Shown: positions 7,111 through 15,071, counted from the first letter of the stretch. The stretch: 24,669 nucleotides of DNA from JAGOUY01 sp964541725 (GCA_964541725.1 CAZIQG010000006.1:1-24669); one strand, 5' to 3'. A program made the numbers and translations. The notes: generated by a model from the sequence alone, not told the origin.

Positions 7111-8026
7111 AATACCCCTCAGAAACACAGGTAGCGTCATGCGTACGGTCATCCAGTTCATCCGCACGATCTCGCCTTCCCGTTCCCTCCTCCTCTTCGT
7201 TCTGTTCTGCATCTTCTGCCTGTCCTCCTGCGCCGTCGGCGATGATCTCGAAGCGATCGCGGATGCCGGAATTCGTTCCGAGCGTCCGCTCGACAGCAAG
7301 GTCGATGCCGACAACACCATCCCGATGTTCGATCAGCTGCCGCGCAACGATGCGTCGACCAACCTGTTCGATGCGGCGCGTGTCCCCGACGCCTCCGTCA
7401 CCATGTTCCGGCGTGATGCCAGCATGACGCCCGCCTCGGATGCCGAGCTGTCCCAGATCCCGCGTGACGCAGCGGCGGATTCAGAGCTGTCTTTCCCGCC
7501 GCCCCGTGACGCAACGCCTCCGCCGGACGCGGCTCCTGTCGAAGACGTGTTCGTTCCTCCGCCTCCTCCAGATGCGAGCCCATCCATTCCCGATGTCATG
7601 ACGACCCCGGACGTCCCCCTCGTGGAGACCCCCGACGTCATGTCTATACCGATCGAGTGCCATACGCTTACGATCCGTCTCAATGCGAGTACCATGCCGC
7701 GCTGCACGCCGGGATGGTCGTCCATTCTCTACGATTTTGACGGTCATCCCCACGAAAGCACGCCGGGCGGCACGCTGAGCTATTCCATTTGCGGTCGCTT
7801 GCAAGGACAGCTCGTGCTCTCCGCTCACTGCGCGGGCATGTACTTGCTCGACTGGCCCGGGAGTAGGGGAACGCCCGCCAATCGTGGCGGGGTGGCCTCC
7901 ATCACGCTCGATGGAAACGAGCTCGCCGACGCCGAATCGCTGCTGTGCCTCGACCGTTGGAGCCGCACGCCCGGCGTGCGTCCCGTCATCCCGCTCGAAC
8001 CCTACTTCTACGGACGTTGCCCGTAA
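7097..8026 (+). CDS. Putative lipoprotein, Asp/Ala/Pro-rich
   Basis: The 309-residue product has a lipoprotein signal: a basic n-region, a hydrophobic core (LLLFVLFCIFCL) and the lipobox LSSC with the lipidated cysteine at residue 45. Next comes a long low-complexity linker (about 50-185) rich in DA, PPP and PD motifs. A C-terminal domain of about 115 residues carries four or five cysteines (ECHTL, RCTPG, ICGRL, HCAGM, LLCLD, RCP), suggesting a disulfide-bonded outward-facing domain. Two starts compete: GTG 7097 with SD AGGAGG ten bases upstream, and ATG 7139, which gives a more usual 31-residue signal peptide. Codon use is far more GC-rich than in recA. LspA, encoded at 12819, would process it. 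No known family recognised. Confidence 0.75.
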   Translation: MIGTRIPLRNTGSVMRTVIQFIRTISPSRSLLLFVLFCIFCLSSCAVGDDLEAIADAGIRSERPLDSKVDADNTIPMFDQLPRNDASTNLFDAARVPDASVTMFRRDASMTPASDAELSQIPRDAAADSELSFPPPRDATPPPDAAPVEDVFVPPPPPDASPSIPDVMTTPDVPLVETPDVMSIPIECHTLTIRLNASTMPRCTPGWSSILYDFDGHPHESTPGGTLSYSICGRLQGQLVLSAHCAGMYLLDWPGSRGTPANRGGVASITLDGNELADAESLLCLDRWSRTPGVRPVIPLEPYFYGRCP

Positions 8027-8070
8027 CCAAGACGACCTTTGCCAATAAATAATACATTATTTCTCTTCTC

Positions 8071-8092
8071 GCCTCGTTTCTACGAGGCTTGA
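8071..8092 (+). terminator. Hairpin after the lipoprotein gene, possible terminator
   Basis: GCCTCG (8071-8076) and CGAGGC (8083-8088) form a perfect 6-bp stem with a 6-base loop. The following T tract is poor (TTGAT), so termination is uncertain. Confidence 0.45.
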
Positions 8093-8185
8093 TCCCTTGA
8101 CAGTACCTTCACATGCAAGCGGTCTGGTGATATGGTACATATAGAACGGAAATAGAACACTCATTCATCCCGAACCTTACTTCCT

Positions 8186-9259
8186 ATGCCAAAAAAATCT
8201 GAACAAGACGGCCGCTCCTTAGCCGTCAAAACTGCGATCGACCAAATTAAAGAAAAATTTGGCGACGGTTCCATCATGCGTCTCGGCGAAGCCCGCAAAA
8301 TGCAAATTGATGCCATCCCCACCGGTTGCTTCTCCCTGGATATGGCGCTCGGTGTCCTCGGGTTCCCGCGCGGTCGTATTATTGAAGTCTATGGTCCAGA
8401 AGCCTCTGGAAAAACCACGCTCGCCCAGCATGTCATTGCGGAAGCGCAAAAGACCGGTGGCGTTGCCGCCTTCGTAGACGCTGAACACGCCCTCGATCCA
8501 GATTACGCTCGCAAGATCGGCGTAAACATCGACGAGCTCCTCATCTCACAGCCAGATACTGGTGAACAAGCTCTCGATATCGTTGAAACCCTCGTCCGTT
8601 CCAATGCTGTTGACGTAATCGTCGTTGATTCCGTGGCTGCTCTTACACCGAAAGCAGAAATCGAAGGCGACATGGGAGACCAACACATGGGGCTCCAAGC
8701 GCGTCTCATGTCTCAAGCCCTGCGTAAGCTTACGGCCATCATCTCCCGTTCCAAGACCACGGTCATCTTTATCAATCAGATTCGTCAAAAGATCGGCATC
8801 GTCTTCGGCAACCCAGAAACAACGCCTGGTGGCAATGCACTTAAGTTCTACTGCTCCGTACGTGTCGAAGTCCGTCGTTCTGCGCAGATAAAAATGGGAG
8901 AAAAGATCATTGGCAACCGCGTTAAAGTGAAAATCGTCAAAAACAAAGTTGCGGCCCCATTCCGCACCTGTGAATTCGATATCATGTATAACGAAGGGAT
9001 CTCTGTGTCAGGTGACCTCTTAGATGCGGGCGTTGAGCTCGGAGTTATTAATAAAAGCGGGAACACCTATAGCTTTGACTCAGAAAAACTCGGCGTCGGT
9101 CGCGAAGCTGCCAAGAGCACGCTCCGCGAACGTCCAGATCTTCTCAAACAAATCCGCGAAAAGTGCATCACGACCTATCAAGCACGCGAAGCCTCAGAAG
9201 GTGGCCTTCCCGCTCACACCCCACCTCCAGCAGATGAGGAAGCTCCTCCAGAAGAATAG
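8186..9259 (+). CDS. recA: RecA recombinase
   Basis: This 357-residue protein is RecA, the ATP-dependent strand-exchange protein for homologous repair and for recombination of incoming DNA. Walker A is GPEASGKT (residues 70-77), Walker B is DVIVVDS (143-149), and the DNA-binding loop region is MGDQHMGLQARLMSQALRKLT followed by L2 FGNPETTPGGNALKF (207-221). The C-terminus ends in a short acidic, proline-rich tail, as is usual. There is no SD sequence before the ATG. A possible promoter is TTCACA (8108-8113) with TATGGT (8131-8136). I see no clear LexA box. The gene ends at a strong terminator (9278-9326). Confidence 0.98.
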   Translation: MPKKSEQDGRSLAVKTAIDQIKEKFGDGSIMRLGEARKMQIDAIPTGCFSLDMALGVLGFPRGRIIEVYGPEASGKTTLAQHVIAEAQKTGGVAAFVDAEHALDPDYARKIGVNIDELLISQPDTGEQALDIVETLVRSNAVDVIVVDSVAALTPKAEIEGDMGDQHMGLQARLMSQALRKLTAIISRSKTTVIFINQIRQKIGIVFGNPETTPGGNALKFYCSVRVEVRRSAQIKMGEKIIGNRVKVKIVKNKVAAPFRTCEFDIMYNEGISVSGDLLDAGVELGVINKSGNTYSFDSEKLGVGREAAKSTLRERPDLLKQIREKCITTYQAREASEGGLPAHTPPPADEEAPPEE

Positions 9260-9277
9260 CTCAGACCGAAAGAACAG

Positions 9278-9326
9278 AAAAAGTCCTCTCGTTTCCCCGC
9301 TATGGGAGACGACGAGGACTTTTTTT
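9278..9326 (+). terminator. Intrinsic terminator of recA
   Basis: AAAAAGTCCTC (9278-9288) pairs with GAGGACTTTTTTT (9314-9326), with a further inner TCGT/ACGA and TCCC/GGGA pairing. It is strong and partly symmetrical. Confidence 0.92.
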
Positions 9327-9336
9327 ACGAGAGGTT

Positions 9337-9458
9337 CAGGACCTACGGATTTGGCGAATAGCTTCGTTGGAACCTGTGGTGCTCGACGCCGTATGTCCAA
9401 TACGGCTTACTTCGCTCCTCGGTTCCGCCTCGATCTTCATCCAAATCCGTAGGTCCTG
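9337..9458. repeat. Large nested inverted repeat between recA and ftsK
   Basis: Perfect 18-base arms lie at 9337-9354 (CAGGACCTACGGATTTGG) and 9441-9458. Inside them GGAACC (9369-9374) pairs with GGTTCC (9421-9426), and innermost GCCGTAT (9388-9394) pairs with ATACGGC (9400-9406). The whole 122-base unit can form one long interrupted hairpin or cruciform. It encodes no protein and lies between the recA terminator and the ftsK start. It might be a MITE-like unit, a processed RNA or a DNA structural site. Confidence 0.85.
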
Positions 9459-9497
9459 CTCGCCATCTCAAGTGTAACACGCTAAACTATCCCTATC

Positions 9498-11747
9498 ATG
9501 GCTCGAAGACGCAAACAACCTGTCATTGATCTCACCTTAGATCCCGAAACACGCCGCGGCCTAGCCGTCGTCGGGCTGTTCGCTTTCGCGATCATCCTTC
9601 TGCTCGGCTATTTCGATTTAGCGGGTTCCTTGGGTCAAGCCTTGGACGAGGGGATTTCCCATGTCTTTGGTTGGGACAAGATCGTCTTGCCCTTTATTTT
9701 TATGGCCTGGGGCTATTCCGTTCTCGCCCCGGATCGGTTCTCACTTCGTCTCACGAACGCCATAGGCATTTTTCTTTTTTTTCTTACCCTCAATCCCCTT
9801 GTCCATACCGTAAGCTTCGAATCAACCGCCCCCGTCGCAGACACAGCTCTCGCTGTTGCCGGAGGAAAGTTAGGCGAAATGCTGGCAAATCCTTTAATCC
9901 AACTCCTCGGCTCTGCAGGAGCTATCACGCTCACTACGGCTGGTCTGATCGTGGCCTTCATTTTAATGTTTAATGCCACGTTATCAGAAGTCCTCTTCTT
10001 ATTCCGTTGGGTAATAAAGGGATTCGGCATGCTCTATACTGGACTCCAAGCGGCCTTGCAAAAATGGAGTGACGCTCGGGCTCGTCGTTCTCTCGCGCTT
10101 GCTGAGCAATCTACTTCCATTACAAATATTGAACCAAACACGTCTGTTTCCGAATCCTCCTCAGAAGAATCCGAAGAGGAAGAAGGAGAAGAGGGTGAGG
10201 AGGCTGAAGAAGAGAGCGATGAATCAGAAGAAACAGAAGAAGAAGGTGAGGAAGAGGTGGCTGCTACTCCTGCAAAACCTAAAAGACGTTATCCTCGCGT
10301 AGAAATCCCGTTAGAATTATTAGAACGTCGCGACCAACGACCAACCTCTGGTGACATCGTCCACAATCGTGAGGTTATCCGTCGCACCCTCGAAACCTTC
10401 GGTATCCCAGTCGAGATGGGCGAAGTTTCGGTTGGTCCAACCGTCACCCAATTCACGTTCAAGCCATCGGAAGGAGTGAAGCTAGCTCGCATCATCGGGT
10501 TGCATAACGATCTCGCGCTTTCCTTGGCCGCCCACCCCATCCGTATCGAAGCCCCTATCCCGGGTAAATCCCTCGTCGGCGTCGAGGTTCCTAACCAGTC
10601 CGTCGCGACCGTCGGCATCCGCGAGATCATTGACTCCAAAGAATTCCGCGAGCGCAAAAGTCCGATCACCTTCGTCCTTGGCAAAGATGTTTCTGGTAAA
10701 CCATGGGTAGCCGATCTCGCCCGCATGCCGCACTTGCTTGTAGCTGGCGCCACCGGTTCCGGAAAATCCGTGTGTTTGAACGCCATCATCATGTCAATCC
10801 TGTACACCACGGGTCCTGACGACGTGAAATTTATCATGGTCGATCCAAAACGCGTCGAACTCCAAATTTATAACGGCATCCCACATCTCATCACGCCCGT
10901 CATCACGCGTGTCCCAGAAACGGTGAACGCCCTCAAGTGGGCCTTACGAGAAATGGATCGTCGCTACGACATGCTCGCTAAATTTGGCGCGCGTAATCTC
11001 ATCGATTACAACACCCGAGTTCAAGATAAATTATCGTATCTGGTCGTCATCATCGATGAATTAGCGGACCTTATGGTCACGTCCGCCTCGGATATCGAAG
11101 GCCCTATCGTCCGCCTCGCCCAAATGTCACGCGCTGTCGGTATCCACCTCATCCTTGCGACCCAACGTCCATCGGTAAACGTCATTACGGGTCTCATCAA
11201 AGCTAACATCCCGGGTCGTATTGCCTTTGCCGTCGCCTCCGCCATTGATTCCCGCACCATTTTAGACCAACAAGGTGCCGAAAAACTCCTGGGTCGTGGC
11301 GACATGCTCTTCTCAACCGCCGAACTCGCCACCCCAAAACGCGTCCAAGGCGCCTTCTTATCTGATTTAGAAATTGGCCGAGTTGTAGAATTTATAAAAT
11401 CAAAATACGATCCCGCCGATTACGATCTCTCGGTCACCGAACGCTCTAATGCCGGCGGAACCGTCTTCAATGGAGGAGGGGATGACGATGGGGATAGCGA
11501 CGAGCTCATTCCTGCCGCCAAAGATGAAATCCTGCGCGCCGGCAAAGCCTCCGCGTCTCTCTTGCAACGACGTCTCAAAGTTGGCTACGCCCGCGCCGCT
11601 CGTCTTCTCGACTTGCTCGAGCAAGAAGGCTTCATTGGTCCTTCCGACGGCGCCAAGCCTCGCGAGATTCTTAAGGCGGATCTCGGTTCCGACGAACCAC
11701 CTCCACCCAGCGACGACGATATCCCTCCACCTCCAGAAGAAGAATAG
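9498..11747 (+). CDS. ftsK: FtsK/SpoIIIE DNA translocase
   Basis: The 749-residue product is a septal DNA translocase that pumps chromosomal DNA during division. About four N-terminal membrane helices (roughly 21-39, 62-78, 86-102, 140-158) are followed by a short linker of almost pure Glu/Asp/Ser (about 215-258). The motor domain has Walker A GATGSGKS (about 416-423), the Walker B region VVIIDELADLM (about 516-526) and the family stretch RLAQMSRAVGIHLILATQRPS. A C-terminal winged-helix gamma domain (SLLQRRLKVGYARAARLLDLLE) would read polarity sequences. It is shorter than E. coli FtsK because the linker is short. No SD sequence. The RodZ-like gene follows after 26 bases and may be co-transcribed. 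Confidence 0.97.
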   Translation: MARRRKQPVIDLTLDPETRRGLAVVGLFAFAIILLLGYFDLAGSLGQALDEGISHVFGWDKIVLPFIFMAWGYSVLAPDRFSLRLTNAIGIFLFFLTLNPLVHTVSFESTAPVADTALAVAGGKLGEMLANPLIQLLGSAGAITLTTAGLIVAFILMFNATLSEVLFLFRWVIKGFGMLYTGLQAALQKWSDARARRSLALAEQSTSITNIEPNTSVSESSSEESEEEEGEEGEEAEEESDESEETEEEGEEEVAATPAKPKRRYPRVEIPLELLERRDQRPTSGDIVHNREVIRRTLETFGIPVEMGEVSVGPTVTQFTFKPSEGVKLARIIGLHNDLALSLAAHPIRIEAPIPGKSLVGVEVPNQSVATVGIREIIDSKEFRERKSPITFVLGKDVSGKPWVADLARMPHLLVAGATGSGKSVCLNAIIMSILYTTGPDDVKFIMVDPKRVELQIYNGIPHLITPVITRVPETVNALKWALREMDRRYDMLAKFGARNLIDYNTRVQDKLSYLVVIIDELADLMVTSASDIEGPIVRLAQMSRAVGIHLILATQRPSVNVITGLIKANIPGRIAFAVASAIDSRTILDQQGAEKLLGRGDMLFSTAELATPKRVQGAFLSDLEIGRVVEFIKSKYDPADYDLSVTERSNAGGTVFNGGGDDDGDSDELIPAAKDEILRAGKASASLLQRRLKVGYARAARLLDLLEQEGFIGPSDGAKPREILKADLGSDEPPPPSDDDIPPPPEEE

Positions 11748-11773
11748 TTGGTTAGATCAATTCCCTACGTTTC

Positions 11774-12658
11774 ATGCCGTTCATCCAAAAATCTATCAAT
11801 GCGTCCGGACGTATCGGACAAGATCTCATCGAATGGCGTGAACGCGCAGGGCTCACGCGGCTTCAGGCTGCCACGCATACCAAGATAAATGAATCGCTCA
11901 TCCGTCTCTGGGAAGAAGAGCGCTGGTCAGATATTGATGATGTCGTCTATGGCGAGCGCATGTTACGCGCCTACGTTATGTTTCTGGGTGGCAGCGTACC
12001 TTACACTGTTCAAAAATATCATGAAGGCATAGATGCGAATCGTTTTACGCGTCGCACCGAAGATTTATTGCCCCGCACCCGCAAAATCCACCTCACGGAC
12101 TTTCTTGTCGGTTATAAACTCGTAGCTGCTGCGGGCTTCATCCTGTTCGCAATCGGTTTAGGAGGATATGTTTTCCTCCAAGGTCACCGTATTTCCAAGC
12201 CCCCAACCCTCTCCATCTCCGAACCAAAAGACGGCACTCGTCTCGACGCACCCAGCGTGATCGTACGCGGCAACACCGACCCAGATGCAAGTGTGAATGT
12301 GAATGGCCGACAAGCCTATGTAGAACCAGATGGCGCTTTCCAATTCTCACTGGATATTCCCCGCGGCACCACCCTCGTCGTCGTCCACGCCCGCAAGCGC
12401 TACGGCCGCGAAATCACCGACGTCCGCCGCGTTGTCTACGATAGCCCCTTACCTGTTTGGAATGAACGTGCGCAAGCAGCAAGTACCCTCATGAATGATG
12501 CTGTCACGTCCACAGCGCAGATGATGGCGCCCCCACGTTCCACCACGACTACTCGACCGTCGCTGCCCATACGCGCAACCTCAACCCGACCTCTTCCTAA
12601 AAAACCTCTTACATCACCTGCGTTAAACGTTTCTTCTTCTACAAACGTAGCTCCATAA
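11774..12658 (+). CDS. RodZ-like HTH membrane protein
   Basis: This 294-residue protein has a cytoplasmic Xre/HTH_25-type helix-turn-helix (about residues 12-85, LIEWRERAGLTRLQAATHTKI), one membrane helix (about 115-136) and an extracellular beta domain (145-225, starting PTLSISEPKDG, with VIVRGNTDPDASVNVNG). A Ser/Thr/Pro-rich tail follows. This is the layout of RodZ, which links MreB to the cell-wall machinery. The beta domain resembles glucodextranase-type Ig folds seen in such proteins. It follows ftsK after 26 bases, consistent with a division and cell-shape unit. A role in shape is inferred; MreB is not in this window. Confidence 0.8.
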   Translation: MPFIQKSINASGRIGQDLIEWRERAGLTRLQAATHTKINESLIRLWEEERWSDIDDVVYGERMLRAYVMFLGGSVPYTVQKYHEGIDANRFTRRTEDLLPRTRKIHLTDFLVGYKLVAAAGFILFAIGLGGYVFLQGHRISKPPTLSISEPKDGTRLDAPSVIVRGNTDPDASVNVNGRQAYVEPDGAFQFSLDIPRGTTLVVVHARKRYGREITDVRRVVYDSPLPVWNERAQAASTLMNDAVTSTAQMMAPPRSTTTTRPSLPIRATSTRPLPKKPLTSPALNVSSSTNVAP

Positions 12659-12667
12659 CAAAAACCT

Positions 12668-12796
12668 CCCTCAACGCCCGCAAAACATCGACAGTGAATA
12701 AAGAGTCTCCAAACACTGGGAGGAGAGAGTTTGCGGAGTACCACAAACGCACCAACGTTAGGAAATAGTCACTGTGAGTTTTGCGGAAGTTGAGGG
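12668..12796. repeat. Large nested inverted repeat between convergent genes
   Basis: Three successive arm pairs nest. CCCTCAAC (12668-12675) pairs with GTTGAGGG (12789-12796), CCGCAAAAC (12678-12686) with GTTTTGCGG (12778-12786), and CAGTGA (12692-12697) with TCACTG (12769-12774). A smaller GTTTG/CAAAC hairpin lies in the centre. The element is 129 bases long, non-coding, and fills the gap between the 3' ends of the RodZ-like gene and lspA. There is no T tract on either strand, so it is not an ordinary terminator. Its sequence is unrelated to 9337-9458, but size and nesting are similar. Confidence 0.85.
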
Positions 12797-12818
12797 ACGT
12801 ACTCCCTATATTAATCAA

Positions 12819-13271
12819 TTAAACAAGTTCGTCAACCTTTTTGTTGCGATATGCAAACAAGAGGATAAGTCCAACTCCAATCGCGATATCCGCTACATTA
12901 AATGCCGAGCGGCCAAAGGCTAAGATCCAATCCCGGACAAAGCCCAGCGCAACTCGATCATAGCCATTCCCCAGGGCACCACCGATCAAGAGCCCAAGCC
13001 CAATCGCCATTGGCCACCAAGCAAGCCTGCGGCCAAATAGAACGATAACGGTTAACAACACGACTCCAGACACCCCCACGATTAACCAAGTCGGCGCGGG
13101 CAGGTTAAACATGAGTCCATAGTTGCGATGATGGGTTGTCTGGAGGAGGGGAGCAAGTCCCGTCCACATCTCCCCCCTTCCAAACCAAAACCCTTTGCTC
13201 CACAGATCCAAAATCACGACCCCCAGGGCCGTGATGGTGCAAAGACCATAGTTTTGGATCAGACGACGCAT
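12819..13271 (-). CDS. lspA: Lipoprotein signal peptidase (signal peptidase II)
   Basis: The 150-residue protein is LspA, the membrane aspartyl protease that removes the signal peptide from prolipoproteins at the lipidated cysteine. It has four predicted membrane helices and the family motifs LDLWSK (D22), NYGLMFNLP, GGALGNGYDR (D105), GFVRDW (D114) and FNVADIAI (D128). D114 and D128 correspond to the catalytic pair; the loop between them is shorter than in E. coli. It lies 35 bases downstream of the DksA-like gene on the same strand, probably one unit. An SD-like GGGAGG occurs about 12 bases upstream. A candidate substrate is the lipoprotein at 7097. Confidence 0.93.
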   Translation of the reverse strand: MRRLIQNYGLCTITALGVVILDLWSKGFWFGRGEMWTGLAPLLQTTHHRNYGLMFNLPAPTWLIVGVSGVVLLTVIVLFGRRLAWWPMAIGLGLLIGGALGNGYDRVALGFVRDWILAFGRSAFNVADIAIGVGLILLFAYRNKKVDELV

Positions 13272-13306
13272 ACGAATATCTATCCTCCCTACCCACGTAC
13301 CAGGAA

Positions 13307-13669
13307 TTACAGCTCCTGCGTCAAACTCTTTTTACAATCAATACAGCTCGAAGAAGTTGGGCGTGCTTCCAAACGCTTAAGGTCAATATCTTTTTTACAG
13401 TAGCGACAAATACCATACGTGCCTTTTGCCACGGCTTCCAAGGCTTTAAGTGTATCCTTAAGCTCACTGCGTACACGATCTACCAAGGAAACTTCATCGG
13501 CGTACTCCGTAATTTCGGCCGCATTATCATCTTCCGAGTTTCCTCCGGTTTCCGGATAGGTCACTTCGTCGGTTTTTGAAGCACCAAACGCTTCCAGCTC
13601 TTTTTCTAAGCGGACTTTTTCTTGCTCTAGCAAGTCTTTCATCTTATGTAGAACGGTTGAGGACAGCAT
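13307..13669 (-). CDS. TraR/DksA family zinc-finger protein
   Basis: This 120-residue protein has the DksA/TraR layout: an N-terminal coiled coil (about 8-80, very rich in Glu/Lys/Leu) and a C-terminal C4 zinc finger with CRYC (C88, C91) and CIDC (C109, C112) around DLKRLEARPTSS. DksA proteins insert into the RNA polymerase secondary channel and alter initiation, often with ppGpp. The coiled-coil tip here reads SEDDNAAEITEYADE, retaining acidic residues as in DksA. The ATG has a usable SD sequence (AGGAA). It is followed by lspA after 35 bases. A bona fide DksA role is likely but unproven. Confidence 0.88.
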   Translation of the reverse strand: MLSSTVLHKMKDLLEQEKVRLEKELEAFGASKTDEVTYPETGGNSEDDNAAEITEYADEVSLVDRVRSELKDTLKALEAVAKGTYGICRYCKKDIDLKRLEARPTSSSCIDCKKSLTQEL

Positions 13670-13775
13670 ATATTTCCTAAAGGATAGCGGAAAAATGACA
13701 AAAAAGCAAATACTAACTGCGCACTCTTGATTCTGCGAAGAAAATAAAAAAGAGCCTAAAAAGAAAATAAAAAAC

Positions 13776-14165
13776 CTAGGAGAGAGTTCTTCTGAATCTT
13801 CGTTCCACCCCTACGTATTCCACGTTCTCAAGTCGCTTCGGCTTTTTCACCTCCACACAAACTTCCTGCACTCGTTGGTCCACAAAACAAATCTCGGCAA
13901 TCTCTGCGGCCAATGTTTCCAAAAGGCGGCGTGAACGGGAAGGTTCACCCAACGCCTGGATCTGATCCGCAAGCGTATGGTAATTCAAGCTCGCCTCCAT
14001 CAGGTCATGGTCCATCTTTAAATCACCGAGAACGCATCGGACGGTTACCAGAATTATTTGCGCTTGACTTCGTTCTTCGTCTGGAACACCGATCCGACAA
14101 GATAGATGCATCTTTTCAAGAAAGATCGTTGAACACGCGCTAGCAAAAGCAGGGGGAGTCAGCAT
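13776..14165 (-). CDS. folB: Dihydroneopterin aldolase-type protein (FolB family)
   Basis: The 129-residue product matches FolB: an early strand ending in IGVPDEERSQAQ (cf. GVxxxEKxxPQ), SLNYHTLADQI (cf. VDYxxLxxxI), RLLETLAAEIAE and the closing strand VEVKKPKRLENVEYVGVE. FolB converts dihydroneopterin to 6-hydroxymethyl-dihydropterin and glycolaldehyde in folate synthesis; related epimerases share the fold. No other folate gene is in the window, and many small-genome bacteria of this kind lack the pathway, so the substrate is uncertain. The start may be this ATG or the later MHLSCRIG. The downstream side has a T-rich tract but no strong hairpin. Confidence 0.82.
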   Translation of the reverse strand: MLTPPAFASACSTIFLEKMHLSCRIGVPDEERSQAQIILVTVRCVLGDLKMDHDLMEASLNYHTLADQIQALGEPSRSRRLLETLAAEIAEICFVDQRVQEVCVEVKKPKRLENVEYVGVERRFRRTLS

Positions 14166-14169
14166 AGAG

Positions 14170-14310
14170 CCATAACCTTCTAAGTCGGGAGAGTATATGT
14201 CAACTCCTCATCTCGTCATCCTTGCGCGACGTACCGGAGACACGAGGATCCATCCCTTTTTGAATTGGATAGGTACTCAGGTCTTCGCTTCGCTTGAAAT
14301 GTAGGATAGC
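14170..14310. other. Non-coding region upstream of folB
   Basis: I see no gene. A sequence at about 14215-14255 (starts CGTCATCC, contains CGAGGATCC) resembles the end motifs of the dispersed repeats at 97-142 and 226-280, but is more diverged. On the minus strand TTGACA and TATACT occur near 14190-14202 in front of folB, but they overlap and do not form a normally spaced promoter. Confidence 0.4.
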
Positions 14311-14311
14311 T

Positions 14312-14369
14312 GAAAAAAAGAATAGAGCCGCTCGCAGGCTCTCAATTTCTTGAGGGGCGCGAACGGCTC
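14312..14369 (-). terminator. Strong intrinsic terminator of a minus-strand unit
   Basis: On the minus strand GAGCCGTTCGC pairs with GCGAGCGGCTC (11 pairs, one G-U) around an inner CTCAA-GAAA-TTGAG hairpin with a GNRA loop, followed by TATTCTTTTTTT. A shorter alternative hairpin, AGAGCC/GGCTCT, uses the same 3' arm. Confidence 0.88.
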
Positions 14370-14448
14370 CGCAGGGTCATGTTGGATTTGATCCGATCTC
14401 GTTCTGCGCAGAAGGGCGCAAACGATAGGGATACATCCTAAGACCACG

Positions 14449-14800
14449 TTAGGGCTGCTCCGTCCACTGTCCCGCCGCGGACGCCGAGGTGCATAGTACG
14501 TCAGAGACGTCTAACGCGGTTACGGCCCGCTTGCTGTTATTTTTTGTATTGATTTTCCGCACTCGCAGAGGTGATGTGATGAGGACATTCATCAAATCGC
14601 TTCTGCGAATGCTAGATACAACGGGAAAGTTAACGGATTGATCGGTTTCCGTCGAAGACAGAAACCGGTCTTTCTTGGCAGTAAAAAGAGCGCTGTAGAT
14701 GATCACTCGTGGTTCACGAGTTCCGACAAATATATTCTTCCATCAAGCACGGCTGTGTTTGATCGACGAGGATATCTGTTCTGAGAGTGAGGTTGGACAT
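14449..14800 (-). pseudogene. Frameshifted small gene of unknown function
   Basis: An ATG at 14800 with SD-like AGAGGAAGG opens a 28-codon frame (MSNLTLRTDILVDQTQPCLM...) ending at TGA 14716-14714. A second frame, one base forward, is open from about 14742 to TAA at 14449. Joining them near ATATATTTG (about 14725-14733) gives a continuous protein of about 116 residues reading EEYIFVGTREPRVIIYS across the join. The later part also has a possible GTG start at 14706 giving 85 residues. I recognise no family. A promoter at 14990-15018 and a terminator at 14312-14369 frame it. It could be a true frameshift mutation, programmed frameshifting or a sequencing error. Confidence 0.45.
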
Positions 14801-14983
14801 ACCTTCCTCTTAACAAGGTGCGCAAAAGAACGACGAACGAAACGCGGTGCCTAACAAATACATACTAACTTACTCTGCTCGGACACAACTCACGAACACT
14901 CTCTCACAAAGAACGAGACGCACAAGGAAAGAACGACATCATCGCCTACGATGATGTGTGAGGTCTGCCACTCAGAACCTTAC
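14801..14983 (-). other. Long 5' leader of the minus-strand unit
   Basis: From the predicted start near 14983 to the ATG at 14800 there is no ORF of note. A perfect 9-bp hairpin, ACATCATCG/CGATGATGT with a 4-base loop, lies at 14936-14957. ACCTT pairs with AAGGT across the SD region just before the ATG, so the ribosome site may be partly masked. Confidence 0.45.
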
Positions 14984-14989
14984 ATACAC

Positions 14990-15018
14990 ATAATACAATA
15001 TTTTTTCACTCTTATCAA
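14990..15018 (-). promoter_or_regulatory. Minus-strand sigma-70-type promoter
   Basis: On the minus strand TTGATA (15018-15013) and TATTAT (14995-14990) are separated by exactly 17 bases, in AT-rich DNA. Transcription would begin near 14983 and run to the terminator at 14312-14369. Confidence 0.7.
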
Positions 15019-15071
15019 ACGTTGCTTGTGGATAGATCAATATTTTATTACAACACAGCCACGGAACATCT

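Noticed and set aside
8097..8145. LexA/SOS box upstream of recA
   Set aside because: GGTACATATAGAAC is vaguely similar, but it lacks the inverted GAAC/GTTC symmetry of known LexA sites.
9337..9458. CRISPR array or tRNA-like element
   Set aside because: There is a single inverted pair, not evenly spaced direct repeats, and no cloverleaf or T-arm consensus. No CRISPR-like array was seen anywhere in the window.
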